Assembly (NCBI GenBank): GCA_020846875.1
Contig: JADLDB010000060.1
Span: forward strand, 1-64,000
Origin: Myxococcales bacterium
Lineage (GTDB): Bacteria; Myxococcota; Myxococcia; Myxococcales; Myxococcaceae
Length of the DNA: 64,000 bases
Direction: 5' to 3'
A model generated the notes under the pieces. That model ran no database searches. It was not told the DNA's origin and saw nothing but the letters and a program-made list of their open reading frames with translations. Below, in pieces: positions 53,177 to 61,968 of the stretch. The translations under genes and the position numbers were made by a program. The first letter of the stretch is position 1; each line of letters starts with the position of its first letter.

Positions 53177-55081
53177 TCACGCTCCACCGTCCCCGTCCGG
53201 GGCCGCCGGCCCGGGAATCAGGTACTGGCCCTTGCCGGTTCTCACGCCGCCGGCTTGCTGGAGGTGGCGACGAGCGGTGCGTTCGCAGATGACCTCGCCG
53301 GTCTGCTCCTTGTAGGCGTTCACCACGTCGGCGGTGTGGACTTCTCGGCCAGCGAGTCCGGCAAACCATGCGGCCCGCTGCTGCGGCGACGAGGTGCCGG
53401 TCGCCGAACTCGGGTAGCTCGTGCCCCGAATCTTGAGGAACTCCAACTTGCGATTGATGAAGGTGGTCGCCACGTCGATGTCGGAGGGCTGGGCCTCGTC
53501 GCTGTCCCGCCCTCGTGCCGATGCGGCGACGAAGCGAGCGAACGAGATGGCCATCCTGGCAGGGATGTCCGAGGCCTCGGGCATCGTGGCGAAGTCGGCC
53601 GCATTCTTCGTGTAGATGTCGTCGTGAACGGCGGCCATCACTTCACGAACTTGGGTGAGCGACACGTCGGGGTTGCGGTCACGCAGCAGCGCAACCAGCA
53701 GCCGAAGCTCTCGGACCCACGGCTGGTGGTCGAGATCTCCGGCACCACCTCGCATCGTGGCGTAGAGCCGGCGTGAAACGGACCAACTCCGGTGAACGTT
53801 CTCCGGAATCTCGACGATGCCATCGATGCGGCTGATGACCGGCCTGTTCTGCAACAAGCTCGCCTCGTGGCCCGAACCGACCGGTCCCCTGGTGACTTGA
53901 GCGCTGCGATTCAGGTCGATGAGGAGCGAGGTCGGTGTATCCCTTCGGAGGCCGCCGGCCACGCTGTCCCTGACGGTGCCGTCCTCCATGAGTTCCTGGA
54001 GCATCGGCGCCAACTTGCGGAAGGCAGCTCCCTCCCAGCCGTGAACGTCCTGCAGAATGGCGACACCGTGCGCCGCCTGGGGGAGTAGACCGGGCTGTGA
54101 GACCCAGCCGCCTTCAGTGGAACGAGAAGCCCCCACCAACCCTGCGGCACTGAACTTCGTCGCCGACAACTCGACGCACGTGACATTGAGTGCGTGGGCG
54201 ACCAGCCCGACGAGCTTCTTGCCTTGGCCGGGCGGGCCAACCACGAGACCATGAAGCCGACCTGGTGCGTGATCAACACGACCGCCTGAGAGCGCCTGCA
54301 GCACGGCGAAGTGAATCAGGTCTCGCAGCTCGGCGAACTCGTCCAACCCGACGATGTTGAGCTGCTTCACGACCTGCTCGAAGAGATGCCGGGCCGGCGC
54401 CACGCCTTCGCCCTGCAGCTTCTTGAGCAGGACCTCGGTCTTCGACCGCTCTTCGGCGGTCGCCCCGAGCAGGTCGAGCATCGAGTTGGTGGGCCGGGCC
54501 CCTGCGATGCTGACGAAGAAGCCTCGGGGGCCGACTGCCAGGCTGCGCTGTGGGGTTCTGGAATCCAGCTTGAGCGGCAGGTCGACGGGAACGCAGAGGA
54601 ACTCGATGCTCGATGCCATGCGGCGCAAGTCGTGAATGAGCTGGATGTCTGCGCCCAGAAGGTCGAGGGACCACACTGAGTCGCCGTCTCGGTCGATGAG
54701 ACGAACGCTCGTGGCTTCGACCCTCCGGAACTCGCCGGGAACATCGGGCAGGCGAAGAACCTGGGGCTCGTGAACCTCGATGACCGAGCCAGCGACCCGA
54801 AACGGGCGGAGCACGCTTTGGGCCTTCTTGAGCCCCCGGATTCGAGCTGGCGTGGCTGTTTCCCACGAGACGGGAGTCGGCAGACCGTTCTCGATGGGAA
54901 CAGCGAGATTGACGAGCTTTTCGATGTCTTCGTCCTCGGCGTGTGGCCCCAAGGCCTTGCGGAGGAAGGCGTAGACCGACCGGTGAAGGGTCCGCTCGAC
55001 GGTCTGCGGCAGCAGCTCAGCGCCGCCGTCGTGCTTGAGCTGCTCGGCCGCTGGAACGGGAACCTCTGCGTCGCTGGGCAT
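53177..55081 (-). CDS. MCM-like AAA+ protein with divergent Walker motifs
   Basis: A 634-residue AAA+ ATPase. The centre matches MCM helicases: VVGPPGQGKKLVGLVAHALN (P-loop), LSATKFSAAGLVGASRSTEG, GVAILQDVHGWEGAAFRKLA and VISRIDGIVEIPE (the S-R-F-D arginine-finger site). The C-terminus is a winged helix (YKEQTGEVICERTARRHLQQ). Two positions are odd: Thr/Ser after the P-loop Lys is replaced by Lys (GKK), and Walker B has Q-D instead of D-E, so ATPase may be altered. The start at 55081 has GGAG six bases upstream. Bacterial MCMs occur in mobile elements, where they act as replicative helicases. Confidence 0.65.
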   Translation of the reverse strand: MPSDAEVPVPAAEQLKHDGGAELLPQTVERTLHRSVYAFLRKALGPHAEDEDIEKLVNLAVPIENGLPTPVSWETATPARIRGLKKAQSVLRPFRVAGSVIEVHEPQVLRLPDVPGEFRRVEATSVRLIDRDGDSVWSLDLLGADIQLIHDLRRMASSIEFLCVPVDLPLKLDSRTPQRSLAVGPRGFFVSIAGARPTNSMLDLLGATAEERSKTEVLLKKLQGEGVAPARHLFEQVVKQLNIVGLDEFAELRDLIHFAVLQALSGGRVDHAPGRLHGLVVGPPGQGKKLVGLVAHALNVTCVELSATKFSAAGLVGASRSTEGGWVSQPGLLPQAAHGVAILQDVHGWEGAAFRKLAPMLQELMEDGTVRDSVAGGLRRDTPTSLLIDLNRSAQVTRGPVGSGHEASLLQNRPVISRIDGIVEIPENVHRSWSVSRRLYATMRGGAGDLDHQPWVRELRLLVALLRDRNPDVSLTQVREVMAAVHDDIYTKNAADFATMPEASDIPARMAISFARFVAASARGRDSDEAQPSDIDVATTFINRKLEFLKIRGTSYPSSATGTSSPQQRAAWFAGLAGREVHTADVVNAYKEQTGEVICERTARRHLQQAGGVRTGKGQYLIPGPAAPDGDGGA

Positions 55082-55300
55082 GTGCGTCTCCATGTTGGGG
55101 TTGAGACGCAAACTTCCCAGCGGGAGGGCGACCTCCTCGACACCAACTCTGCGGCGCAAAGTTGAGGCGAGGTCTGGAGGGCTCATTGGCCAGAAGCCGC
55201 CTGACGTCCCAGTCATGCTCGGTTGCGGCGCTGACGCCCGCTGCGCGGGCGTAGCGCTGGAGGCGGTCAGCTTCGGCCGGTGGGTGGTCAACCGGCATGG

Positions 55301-55332
55301 CGGACACGTGTCCGCTTGTCCGGTTGTCCGCT
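55301..55332. repeat. Palindrome plus three tandem 8-bp repeats
   Basis: CGGACACGTGTCCG at 55301-55314 is a perfect 14-bp palindrome. It runs into TGTCCGCT-TGTCCGGT-TGTCCGCT (55309-55332), an exact 8-base period, and a degenerate fourth unit (TGGCCGGG). The octamers match those at 39248-39271. Located in the 512-base divergent gap between the MCM-like gene (55081) and the PcfJ-like gene (55594). Confidence 0.6.
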
Positions 55333-55593
55333 TGGCCGGGAGGCCCCTCCCAAATTCCCGCAAGAAAAAAACGGAGCCGGGGGTCGTCGGGCTGAAATCG
55401 ACGAGGCCGGGGAGGGGGTCAACCTGCAGCTTCGTCGGGGCGCCAGGGGGGCCTCGTGTGAGCCCGAGGCTCAGTTGCCACAGAGGACCCTCCCCCTTCA
55501 GTAACCCGGTCTTTCTTAGGCCTACCGATTGGCGAGGCAGGCGAGCGGGAACCGCTCCAGTTTCTGGAGCACCGATTCGCAAGAACTTGCTGC
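55333..55593. other. Intergenic region before the PcfJ-like gene
   Basis: The whole gap is 55082-55593. Apart from the octamers it holds a purine tract (GCAAGAAAAAAACGG) at 55361-55375 and a long G-run region (GGGGAGGGGG) near 55410. I see no convincing coding frame. It should carry promoters for both flanking genes. Confidence 0.4.
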
Positions 55594-57168
55594 GTGAAGA
55601 ACACAGGGGCCCTTCCGGGCGAGAAGGTGGAGGTCGTCGAGCTCGGACTGCCGGGGTTTTCGGTCTTCTCCTTCCGAGCCGCCGCCGGGGTTCGGGTCAA
55701 GCTGATCGCCGAGGACGAACACGCTGTGCTCTGGGTCCGAGTGCGGAGCCCCTGCTGGGCATCGTTCACCTCGACGACGGTAGTTGATGACGACGACTAC
55801 GACCGAGCGTTCTGGAACCTCCGAGCACCACCGGCTGCCCAGTGGCTCTCAGAGGGCCGGCTGGAGCGGAAGCGTGACCGACGCCTTCCTCGTGGCGGCT
55901 CATTCTGGACGCCGGGATTCGACGAGAACGGCGTGTTCACTCTTGCTTGGCGCTGGCTCAGGGGGCGGCTGGACCTCTGCTGCGACTTCCCGTTTGACGG
56001 TCGGCGTCTCACGGCCGAGCGCCTCGCCGCCCATGCTCTCCGACGTGCCGGAAAGTTCGCCGTGCAGGCGTGCCCGCTACCCGAGCGTCAGCTCGCACTG
56101 CGGTTTGCCTCCGATCTGCGAACCGACGTGCTCCACCACGTGCTCGGGGACCGAACAGGTCGAATCGGCCAGCTCGTCGACGTGGAGCCCGGTGTCTTCC
56201 TGTTCGCCCACGGCTTGCTGTCGATGCCGCCTCATGAACTCAACGCCGAACACGGCAGCCGGCTGCTTGCCGCCGTGGTCAACGGAGTGCGGCTCAATCG
56301 AGCGCTCGACGATGCCATCGACGGATGGGCCAGCGGCGCAGGGCGTCGGGCAGTGTCTCTCCCCGTCGACCACCCGTGCCGTCCTGCGTGGGCGAGACTC
56401 GCACGTGCATCGAGCCGTGAACGGGCCCGCCTATTTCAAGAGCAGCGCTTGCTGATTCGGAGGGCTCGTTGGGGCGTCCACCCGATGTTCGTGTGGTTCC
56501 CTGCGCCGCTTGCCTTCGCTCCCGAGGACATTCCCAGCAGGCTCACGAAGAACGCCCTGTGGTTCGAGAACATGATCGGCGGTGGACCGGTCTTCGAGGA
56601 GACCGAGTACGACCTGCCGGAGGCCTGCTCCTTCTCGGCGTTCCTCTCGAAGAACGCCCTGCAGCTTGAGTCGGTAGGCGTCGGCAAGCGCCAGATGTGG
56701 AGCTACGCCAAGAACGCCCGATGGTACCCGTCCAGGTCGACCTCGCTTCGTCGGTTCGCCCGAGAAGTCGCAGAATGGTGGAACACCGAGGTCGAACCAC
56801 TCGGAGGCGATGTTCTTGAAGAGCCCGAACTCCAGCCTGACACGCCGCTTCCGCAGATTGCCGGCGCCTGGGTGCGACCAGACTGCTCCGTCCTTCCTCT
56901 CAAAACCGTCGCTGACATCGTGAAGGAGGGACACCAAATGCGGCACTGCCTCGCCACCAGGGTCTGGGATGCGCACCGAGGGGACGCCTTCTTCTTCTCG
57001 GCAGTCGTCGGTGGTGAACGCCTCACAGTGGAGGTCGGGCCAGGAGGCAACTTTCAGCTGGCGGGAATAGCTGGTGTCCGGAATCGCCCACCGACCGAAC
57101 GAGCTCGTGCAGCTATCGCCGACTGGGTTGGCGAGTTGAGCACCGGATCAGCGGCAAGGCTTCGGTGA
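55594..57168 (+). CDS. PcfJ-like protein
   Basis: A 524-residue protein ending in a PcfJ-like domain: VADIVKEGHQMRHCLATRVW (the conserved H-x-M-x-H-C), then FFFSAVVGGERLTVEVGPGG and FQLAGIAGVRNRPPT. PcfJ belongs to conjugative plasmids; the exact job is unknown. The N-terminal 350 residues are unrecognised and strand-rich. The start is GTG 55594. It diverges from the MCM-like gene, consistent with replication or transfer genes of a plasmid-like element. Confidence 0.75.
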   Translation: MKNTGALPGEKVEVVELGLPGFSVFSFRAAAGVRVKLIAEDEHAVLWVRVRSPCWASFTSTTVVDDDDYDRAFWNLRAPPAAQWLSEGRLERKRDRRLPRGGSFWTPGFDENGVFTLAWRWLRGRLDLCCDFPFDGRRLTAERLAAHALRRAGKFAVQACPLPERQLALRFASDLRTDVLHHVLGDRTGRIGQLVDVEPGVFLFAHGLLSMPPHELNAEHGSRLLAAVVNGVRLNRALDDAIDGWASGAGRRAVSLPVDHPCRPAWARLARASSRERARLFQEQRLLIRRARWGVHPMFVWFPAPLAFAPEDIPSRLTKNALWFENMIGGGPVFEETEYDLPEACSFSAFLSKNALQLESVGVGKRQMWSYAKNARWYPSRSTSLRRFAREVAEWWNTEVEPLGGDVLEEPELQPDTPLPQIAGAWVRPDCSVLPLKTVADIVKEGHQMRHCLATRVWDAHRGDAFFFSAVVGGERLTVEVGPGGNFQLAGIAGVRNRPPTERARAAIADWVGELSTGSAARLR

Positions 57169-57201
57169 GTCGGTGACGCCCCTTGCAGCAGGCTACATCG
57201 C

Positions 57202-57393
57202 CTACTTCGGAACGTTGACGGTGACCTTCTTCTTGCAGCGTGTGCAGGTCAGCGTTCGAGTGCTTCCTCTCTGAAGGCTGAGGACACCGCCACCACCCAG
57301 GGAGCCACCGCAACTGCACTGCATCGTTCCCTGCACAAGCTGCTTACTCAGTTCCTTGAGAAGCTTGAAAACGCCGAACGTTGATTCTCCCAT
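57202..57393 (-). CDS. 63-aa zinc-ribbon-like protein
   Basis: A small protein with MQCSCGGSLGGGGVLSLQRG and TLTCTRCKKKVTVNVPK: Cys pairs C-x-C and C-x2-C of a ribbon. The ATG at 57393 follows GAGGAGGAACA. It is the third gene of the minus-strand operon with the WYL regulator and the nuclease (56-base gap to the nuclease gene), so it may be its cofactor or a DNA reader. Confidence 0.6.
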   Translation of the reverse strand: MGESTFGVFKLLKELSKQLVQGTMQCSCGGSLGGGGVLSLQRGSTRTLTCTRCKKKVTVNVPK

Positions 57394-57449
57394 TGTTCCT
57401 CCTCGTTGGATGACCGGTCTGCTCAAGATCCTGGATTGGTCTATCGACC

Positions 57450-58070
57450 TCAGCGTCGACGACCGTGTCGCTGAACCGAATCGGCCCAGTGAGCATCAAA
57501 GAAGAGTGCTGTCCATGTTCCGTACCTCACGGGGCGGCGAGCACGGGGCACAAGTCGGCCGCATACCTCGTCGATCCTGCGGACCACCAAATCGGCCGTC
57601 GTCTTCGACTGGACGAAGGCGAGCACACCAATCTCATCAGGTCTCACGCCTTCTGCGAGTGTCGACAGGTACCAGAAGTCGTTCGCTGCAGAACTTGCCT
57701 GTTTCATGGCGTTGCCGTTCGCAAAGACCACCTTGAGCTCCACCAGGTGATACCGGTCCACCGACTTCGTTGCCGGTGCCTCCTTGAGCGCCGACATCCA
57801 GAAGTCGACCAGCTTGGACTTCTTGTCTTGCCCGACCACCTTTGAGAGCGCCTCACGGCTCTCCAAGCCGATTCGGTCTCCAGCGAAGCCATCGGGGAAG
57901 AACCGGCGCACGCATGCAGCGGCCAACTCCCACTTCAGCCATCCCTCGAAGCTGTTTCTCCCGGTCTCGATCGTTCCGAACTGCTCGGAGTCCTCCAGAT
58001 CGCCAAGGAATGGCTTGATGACGTCGGCCCACAGCCGCCAGCGCTCCGGTTGAATCGCTCGGGTTCTCAT
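57450..58070 (-). CDS. PD-(D/E)XK-like protein in WYL operon, 206 aa
   Basis: Begins MRTRAIQPERWRLWADVIKP. The E-x-K motif is in RYHLVELKVVFANGNAMKQA, preceded by an acidic helix (LEDSEQFGTIETGRN). This could be a PD-(D/E)XK-like nuclease or a structural relative; the upstream Asp of the motif is not obvious. ATG 58070 overlaps the WYL stop (ATGA). Being coupled to a WYL regulator, as in phage-responsive defence loci, suggests an effector role (inference). Confidence 0.55.
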   Translation of the reverse strand: MRTRAIQPERWRLWADVIKPFLGDLEDSEQFGTIETGRNSFEGWLKWELAAACVRRFFPDGFAGDRIGLESREALSKVVGQDKKSKLVDFWMSALKEAPATKSVDRYHLVELKVVFANGNAMKQASSAANDFWYLSTLAEGVRPDEIGVLAFVQSKTTADLVVRRIDEVCGRLVPRARRPVRYGTWTALFFDAHWADSVQRHGRRR

Positions 58071-59008
58071 CTCGATCTTCCTCCTCGTACTGGGCTCGCT
58101 TGGAGAATCCCCCTTGCCCGCCGGACAACCTCGGTTGCCCAACTCTCGGGCCGGAGGATTTGGCCACGGTCACCCCAGGACATCACCCAGCCGACGAACT
58201 CGTGCATCCCGCTGAGGCGAGCTCGAAACACGAGCCAGCCGTCGGTGTCGACCGAGAGCTTCTGCGTGGTGTGCCAGGTCTTTTCGACGATGAATGGGGC
58301 GATGTCCGGGTGAAACCGAACCTCGACCTTCTCGGGCTTGCCGTCGAACACGCCGAACCCCGTGCGGGTCATCTTCCGCCGGGAGAATCTCTCGTCGAGC
58401 AGCCTCGCACTCGAAATCAGGTGGGCAGCGAAGGTGAGGGGCTGCCCTTCGGGTGCCGACCTCCCCCGGAGATACGTGAGCCCGTCGACGAGCATGAAGG
58501 TGTACGGCTCGACGACGTGTCGCTTGGCCGCCTTGGCGCCCCGACGCCTGTAGACGATTTCGCAGCGTCGGTTCGAGAGAATCCCTTCGAGAAGGACGTC
58601 ATAGACCGAGTCCGCCGGTGCGGGTCGGCCGCTGGTGGCCCTGGTCTCGAACACGGGGCGGTTCGACGGTCCCAGTTGCGATTCGAGCTTGGCGAGCGCC
58701 GCCTCGAAGTTCCGGAACATCGGCGAGCGCCGGTATGGCCGGAGGGCCTGACTAGCTGCGCCAAGGGCGTCGACATCTCGGCGTGTCAGGTTCACCGGAA
58801 CTGGCACCCCATCCCGAATGGCGAAAGCGAATACTTGGCCGTGCTGCTCCTCAACGATGGGCACACCGGCCAAAGAGAGCTGGTCGATGTCTCGCTGCAC
58901 TGTGTTCTTCGAGACGCCAAGCTGGTCGGCAAGGACCCTGAGTCCGATGCCGTCTCGGTGGCTGCGAAGCACCTGCCACAGAGCGAGCTGCCGCTTCGTC
59001 TTGAGCAC
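58067..59008 (-). CDS. WYL-domain transcription regulator
   Basis: A 313-residue regulator. N-terminal winged helix (residues 5-55: LWQVLRSHRDGIGLRVLADQ, LGVSKNTVQRDIDQLSLAGV) followed by a WYL-type ligand domain (IVYRRRGAKAAKRHVVEPYT and MLVDGLTYLRGRS) and its C-terminal WCX extension (VRFHPDIAPFIVEKTWHTTQ). WYL proteins sense nucleic acid signals and repress defence genes. It is directly coupled to the nuclease (ATGA). The promoter and operator should be in 59009-59100, shared with the divergent gene. Confidence 0.88.
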   Translation of the reverse strand: MLKTKRQLALWQVLRSHRDGIGLRVLADQLGVSKNTVQRDIDQLSLAGVPIVEEQHGQVFAFAIRDGVPVPVNLTRRDVDALGAASQALRPYRRSPMFRNFEAALAKLESQLGPSNRPVFETRATSGRPAPADSVYDVLLEGILSNRRCEIVYRRRGAKAAKRHVVEPYTFMLVDGLTYLRGRSAPEGQPLTFAAHLISSARLLDERFSRRKMTRTGFGVFDGKPEKVEVRFHPDIAPFIVEKTWHTTQKLSVDTDGWLVFRARLSGMHEFVGWVMSWGDRGQILRPESWATEVVRRARGILQASPVRGGRSR

Positions 59009-59100
59009 CTGGTCATCCTATTCCTCGGAGGCGAGCCTGGCGCTGACGTTCTCCGAAGACCGCTCCAGAACCTGAAGTGGTGCCGGCGCAGTCTGTCGGG

Positions 59101-59754
59101 ATGCAACTGACTCGGCGAGAAACCCTGTTGGGGTCGTTGGCGTTGCTGCCGCAAGAGACACTGACGAGCACGCCGCACGATGAGTGGTACCTCGATGTCG
59201 TCTCTGGCCGTCGCCGCATCGCCTGCCATCTTCGGGGCCGGGGCCGAGCAACGCTGCGCCTCATCACCGGAATCGGCGCCCGCCACCTGGGGCCGCTGGA
59301 CCACACCAGCGACGACCACCTCCTGATTCTCGACGCCTCAGAGCACCAAATGGAGGTCGCTATGCCGGAGCGAACCTTCTTCGTCTGGCCGGACGACGAC
59401 TGCAGGCACCTCGTGACGGCCTGGACCCTTCCGTTTCTCGGCATTGGGGGATTCCTCGGTTTCTATGGTGCCGACATCGAGGAGGCCTGCCGAAGCAACG
59501 CCTACTTCTTCGACCTTCCCCTGGGCGCTACACGTCTCCCCTCAGCCGTCGCTCGGTCTCGCACCACCGCCGTCTACGCCGTCTTCTTCGGGGAAGTCCC
59601 GTCGCTGCAGTCGATGAACGACGCCCTCTCTCGACTCACAGGGGCCGTTCGTCCTCATGCCGACGTTGTGGCTGCCTCAGCCATCGTCGAGCACCACAGC
59701 CCACGTCTGCTTCTCACGGTCTTCAACGACGACTTCGGCCCCGCTCGTTCGTAG
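59101..59754 (+). CDS. Hypothetical 217-aa protein
   Basis: Unrecognised. A strand-rich protein (MQLTRRETLLGSLALLPQET, HLVTAWTLPFLGIGGFLGFY). The first 25 residues weakly resemble a Tat/Sec-like start but lack a good hydrophobic core. It stands divergent from the WYL gene, so it may be co-regulated by it. The ATG at 59101 has no clear ribosome site; an in-frame GTG or ATG upstream is possible. Confidence 0.4.
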   Translation: MQLTRRETLLGSLALLPQETLTSTPHDEWYLDVVSGRRRIACHLRGRGRATLRLITGIGARHLGPLDHTSDDHLLILDASEHQMEVAMPERTFFVWPDDDCRHLVTAWTLPFLGIGGFLGFYGADIEEACRSNAYFFDLPLGATRLPSAVARSRTTAVYAVFFGEVPSLQSMNDALSRLTGAVRPHADVVAASAIVEHHSPRLLLTVFNDDFGPARS

Positions 59755-59841
59755 TGGCCGCACCCTCCGTTCGAACGATTCGGCTTCACCGCTCGGCATA
59801 AGCCTTCGTGAGGCACTTCCGTCTCACGTCACGGAGGCACC

Positions 59842-60291
59842 ATGGCCGACTACTACACGCAGTTCAGCGAGGCGCTGTACCTGGAGTCCGCCGAGCAGCG
59901 GCAGTGGGTCGAGAAGAAGCTGACCGAGCTCCGGAACGGCTACGTTGAGACCGGCGACGAGGAGCAGTTCCCCGGCAACTTCGAGTGGGCGCTGCACCAA
60001 GAACACGACTCGGGGCGCTGGTACGTCTGGTTCCACGAGGAAGAGTCCGGCACGCCCGAGCACGTCGCCGACTTCGTGCAGGCGTTCTTGAAGCGCTGGC
60101 GGCCGAAGGGGACGTTCTCGCTCACGTGGGCGTCCATCTGCTCGAAGCCCAGGCTGAGCTCGTTCTCCGGCGGCGGTGTCTTCGTCACGGCGACCAAGCA
60201 GACGTGGGTGGTGCCCGAGGACGTCATCAGCGAACTGACCCAGAAACACGAGGTTGATTCGAGCCAGGACCGGAAATCGAAGGGGCTGTAG
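59842..60291 (+). CDS. Hypothetical 149-aa protein
   Basis: An acidic soluble protein (MADYYTQFSEALYLESAEQR, then FEWALHQEHDSGRWYVWFHE). It looks like the small conserved hypothetical proteins found on plasmids and phages. GGAGG lies six bases before the ATG. It is followed on the same strand by the 60304 gene after 12 bases, so co-transcription is likely. Confidence 0.5.
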   Translation: MADYYTQFSEALYLESAEQRQWVEKKLTELRNGYVETGDEEQFPGNFEWALHQEHDSGRWYVWFHEEESGTPEHVADFVQAFLKRWRPKGTFSLTWASICSKPRLSSFSGGGVFVTATKQTWVVPEDVISELTQKHEVDSSQDRKSKGL

Positions 60292-60303
60292 TCTGCACTC
60301 ACC

Positions 60304-61080
60304 ATGATGAAGCACCGCTACGGCAGCCCTTCGGAGACGGAGGACTTCGGTCGCATGGTCTCCTCAATGCCCGATTCAGAGTTCCAGAAGCACGATCGGT
60401 CGACGATTCCGCTCCTGTGCTTCTGGAAGGATGAGGCCAACCGCAAGTGGCTCTTGAGCGGCATGGGTCTGGGCAAGCCCAACGATTCGACTGCAACGTT
60501 CGAGTACGCCGTCGAGTCGGGTTGCTCCGAATGCGGCGGCAAGGGGAAGTCGTCCTTCACCGACTTGATGCTGGTCTCCAATCGATTCGCAGTGGCCATC
60601 GAGGCCAAGTACCTGGAGCGCCCCTATCAGCGGGCGGGGGAGTGGCTGGCGGGCGGGAAGAACGCTGAGAATCGAAAACGAGTTCTCCGCCACTGGCTGC
60701 ACGTGATTCGCAACCGAACCGAGCATGCGGTCCAACTTGAAGCGGTCGACGCCCTCGTCTACCAGATGGTTCATCGAACGGCGTCCGCCTGCTCCGTGGC
60801 TGCGCCTCGACATGATGTCGTTCACCTGGTGCTCGGCGAGGTTCACAACTACCGGGACCTGATCACCAACCTCGCCAGCGTCCTCGACCCCAACAGCCGG
60901 ATTCGATTCTGGCTCGCCTCAGCGGGAGCCTCGCCCGGACCAGCCATGCGTCCCGTGGAGGAAGCGCTCGTCGATGAGCAGGACCCCTGCGAAAGAGCGG
61001 CCACTCTTCGGGAGGCCGTCGTGGCGGCCCCTCCGCTCTATTCATTCCGCCTCGGCACAGTCGAAGAACTGGGCAGGTAG
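60304..61080 (+). CDS. PD-(D/E)XK-like protein, 258 aa
   Basis: Near residue 95, SFTDLMLVSNRFAVAIEAKY gives Asp and E-A-K, the PD-(D/E)XK pattern, in a context (CSECGGKGKSS) with a C-x2-C. The downstream helices (WLHVIRNRTEHAVQLEAVDA) fit this fold. The role may be a restriction- or repair-like nuclease. It follows 59842 on the same strand. Confidence 0.6.
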   Translation: MMKHRYGSPSETEDFGRMVSSMPDSEFQKHDRSTIPLLCFWKDEANRKWLLSGMGLGKPNDSTATFEYAVESGCSECGGKGKSSFTDLMLVSNRFAVAIEAKYLERPYQRAGEWLAGGKNAENRKRVLRHWLHVIRNRTEHAVQLEAVDALVYQMVHRTASACSVAAPRHDVVHLVLGEVHNYRDLITNLASVLDPNSRIRFWLASAGASPGPAMRPVEEALVDEQDPCERAATLREAVVAAPPLYSFRLGTVEELGR

Positions 61081-61115
61081 CACAGGGCTGGCGCCGGGAG
61101 CCTCCCACGGAGACG

Positions 61116-61925
61116 CTACCGGACGACCTTCAACTCGACCTGCGGAACGGGCTGCAAACCGCTTCCAAACGACTTGGGCGCTTGGCGGCGCATCTGTTCG
61201 AACAGGGCAAGCTCCCTTTCGATGGAGCGCTCCAGGCTCACTCGGTAGCGGTCCAGTGTCCTCGTGGTGGCGATGTTCAACTTCACCGCCGCCGAGAGCT
61301 TCGTGGCGAGGAACCGCACCTCCTTCTGGAGAGTTCGCCGCTGGCTCCTGAGTTCCTGCTGAACCACCCGGCCGGTCACCTCGACCTGTTGCACGGCCCC
61401 CGGCAGGTCCTCGTCGACGTCGGTTCCGGGGACGGTGATGAACTCCATGCGTTCGAGCGCCTGGGCGAAGTCGGTGACGACGCCGAAGGGGAGCGACCTC
61501 TTCGAGTCGACCGCCGAGAGCATCTCACCCACCTGCCGCAGGGGCAGAAAGAGCTGCTGAGCGACAACGACCTGAGTTGTCTTCGCCGCAGGCAGCACCT
61601 GCAGCATGGCGTCGATGGCCGTGAGGCAGCGCTCGACGAGTGCGAGGTGCTTGCTCTCGCTGCTCTCGGCCAGCAGCTTCGCCTGAGCCTCGGCGAGCAG
61701 GTGATGCTCATGGCGGTCGGCCCGCTGGAGCTTGAAGCGAAGGTCGGCCACTCGGTGGACCACGTTGACCTCCGCTTGCGTTCGAGGCTGGAGCTCGTCG
61801 AGGAACGCCTGGAGATTCGCCTTGTACGCTGAGAGCGACTCGCCCTTGAGGAGAGTTGCTCGGCCAGAACGAAGCCCGAGCCCCACTGCGTTCGTGTTGC
61901 CGACCTTTCGAGAGGGGTTCTGCAT
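61116..61925 (-). CDS. Hypothetical 269-aa protein, helical
   Basis: Unrecognised. A long helical protein (VVHRVADLRFKLQRADRHEH, then LLAEAQAKLLAESSESKHLA and FLATKLSAAVKLNIATTRTL), suggesting coiled coils and a structural or adaptor role. GGAGA lies eight bases before the ATG. It follows the HNH gene on the same strand after 43 bases. Function not proposed. Confidence 0.45.
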   Translation of the reverse strand: MQNPSRKVGNTNAVGLGLRSGRATLLKGESLSAYKANLQAFLDELQPRTQAEVNVVHRVADLRFKLQRADRHEHHLLAEAQAKLLAESSESKHLALVERCLTAIDAMLQVLPAAKTTQVVVAQQLFLPLRQVGEMLSAVDSKRSLPFGVVTDFAQALERMEFITVPGTDVDEDLPGAVQQVEVTGRVVQQELRSQRRTLQKEVRFLATKLSAAVKLNIATTRTLDRYRVSLERSIERELALFEQMRRQAPKSFGSGLQPVPQVELKVVR

Positions 61926-61968
61926 GTTGGAATTCTCCGTGCGTTGGTGGGCGAGTGGGAAGCGACGT

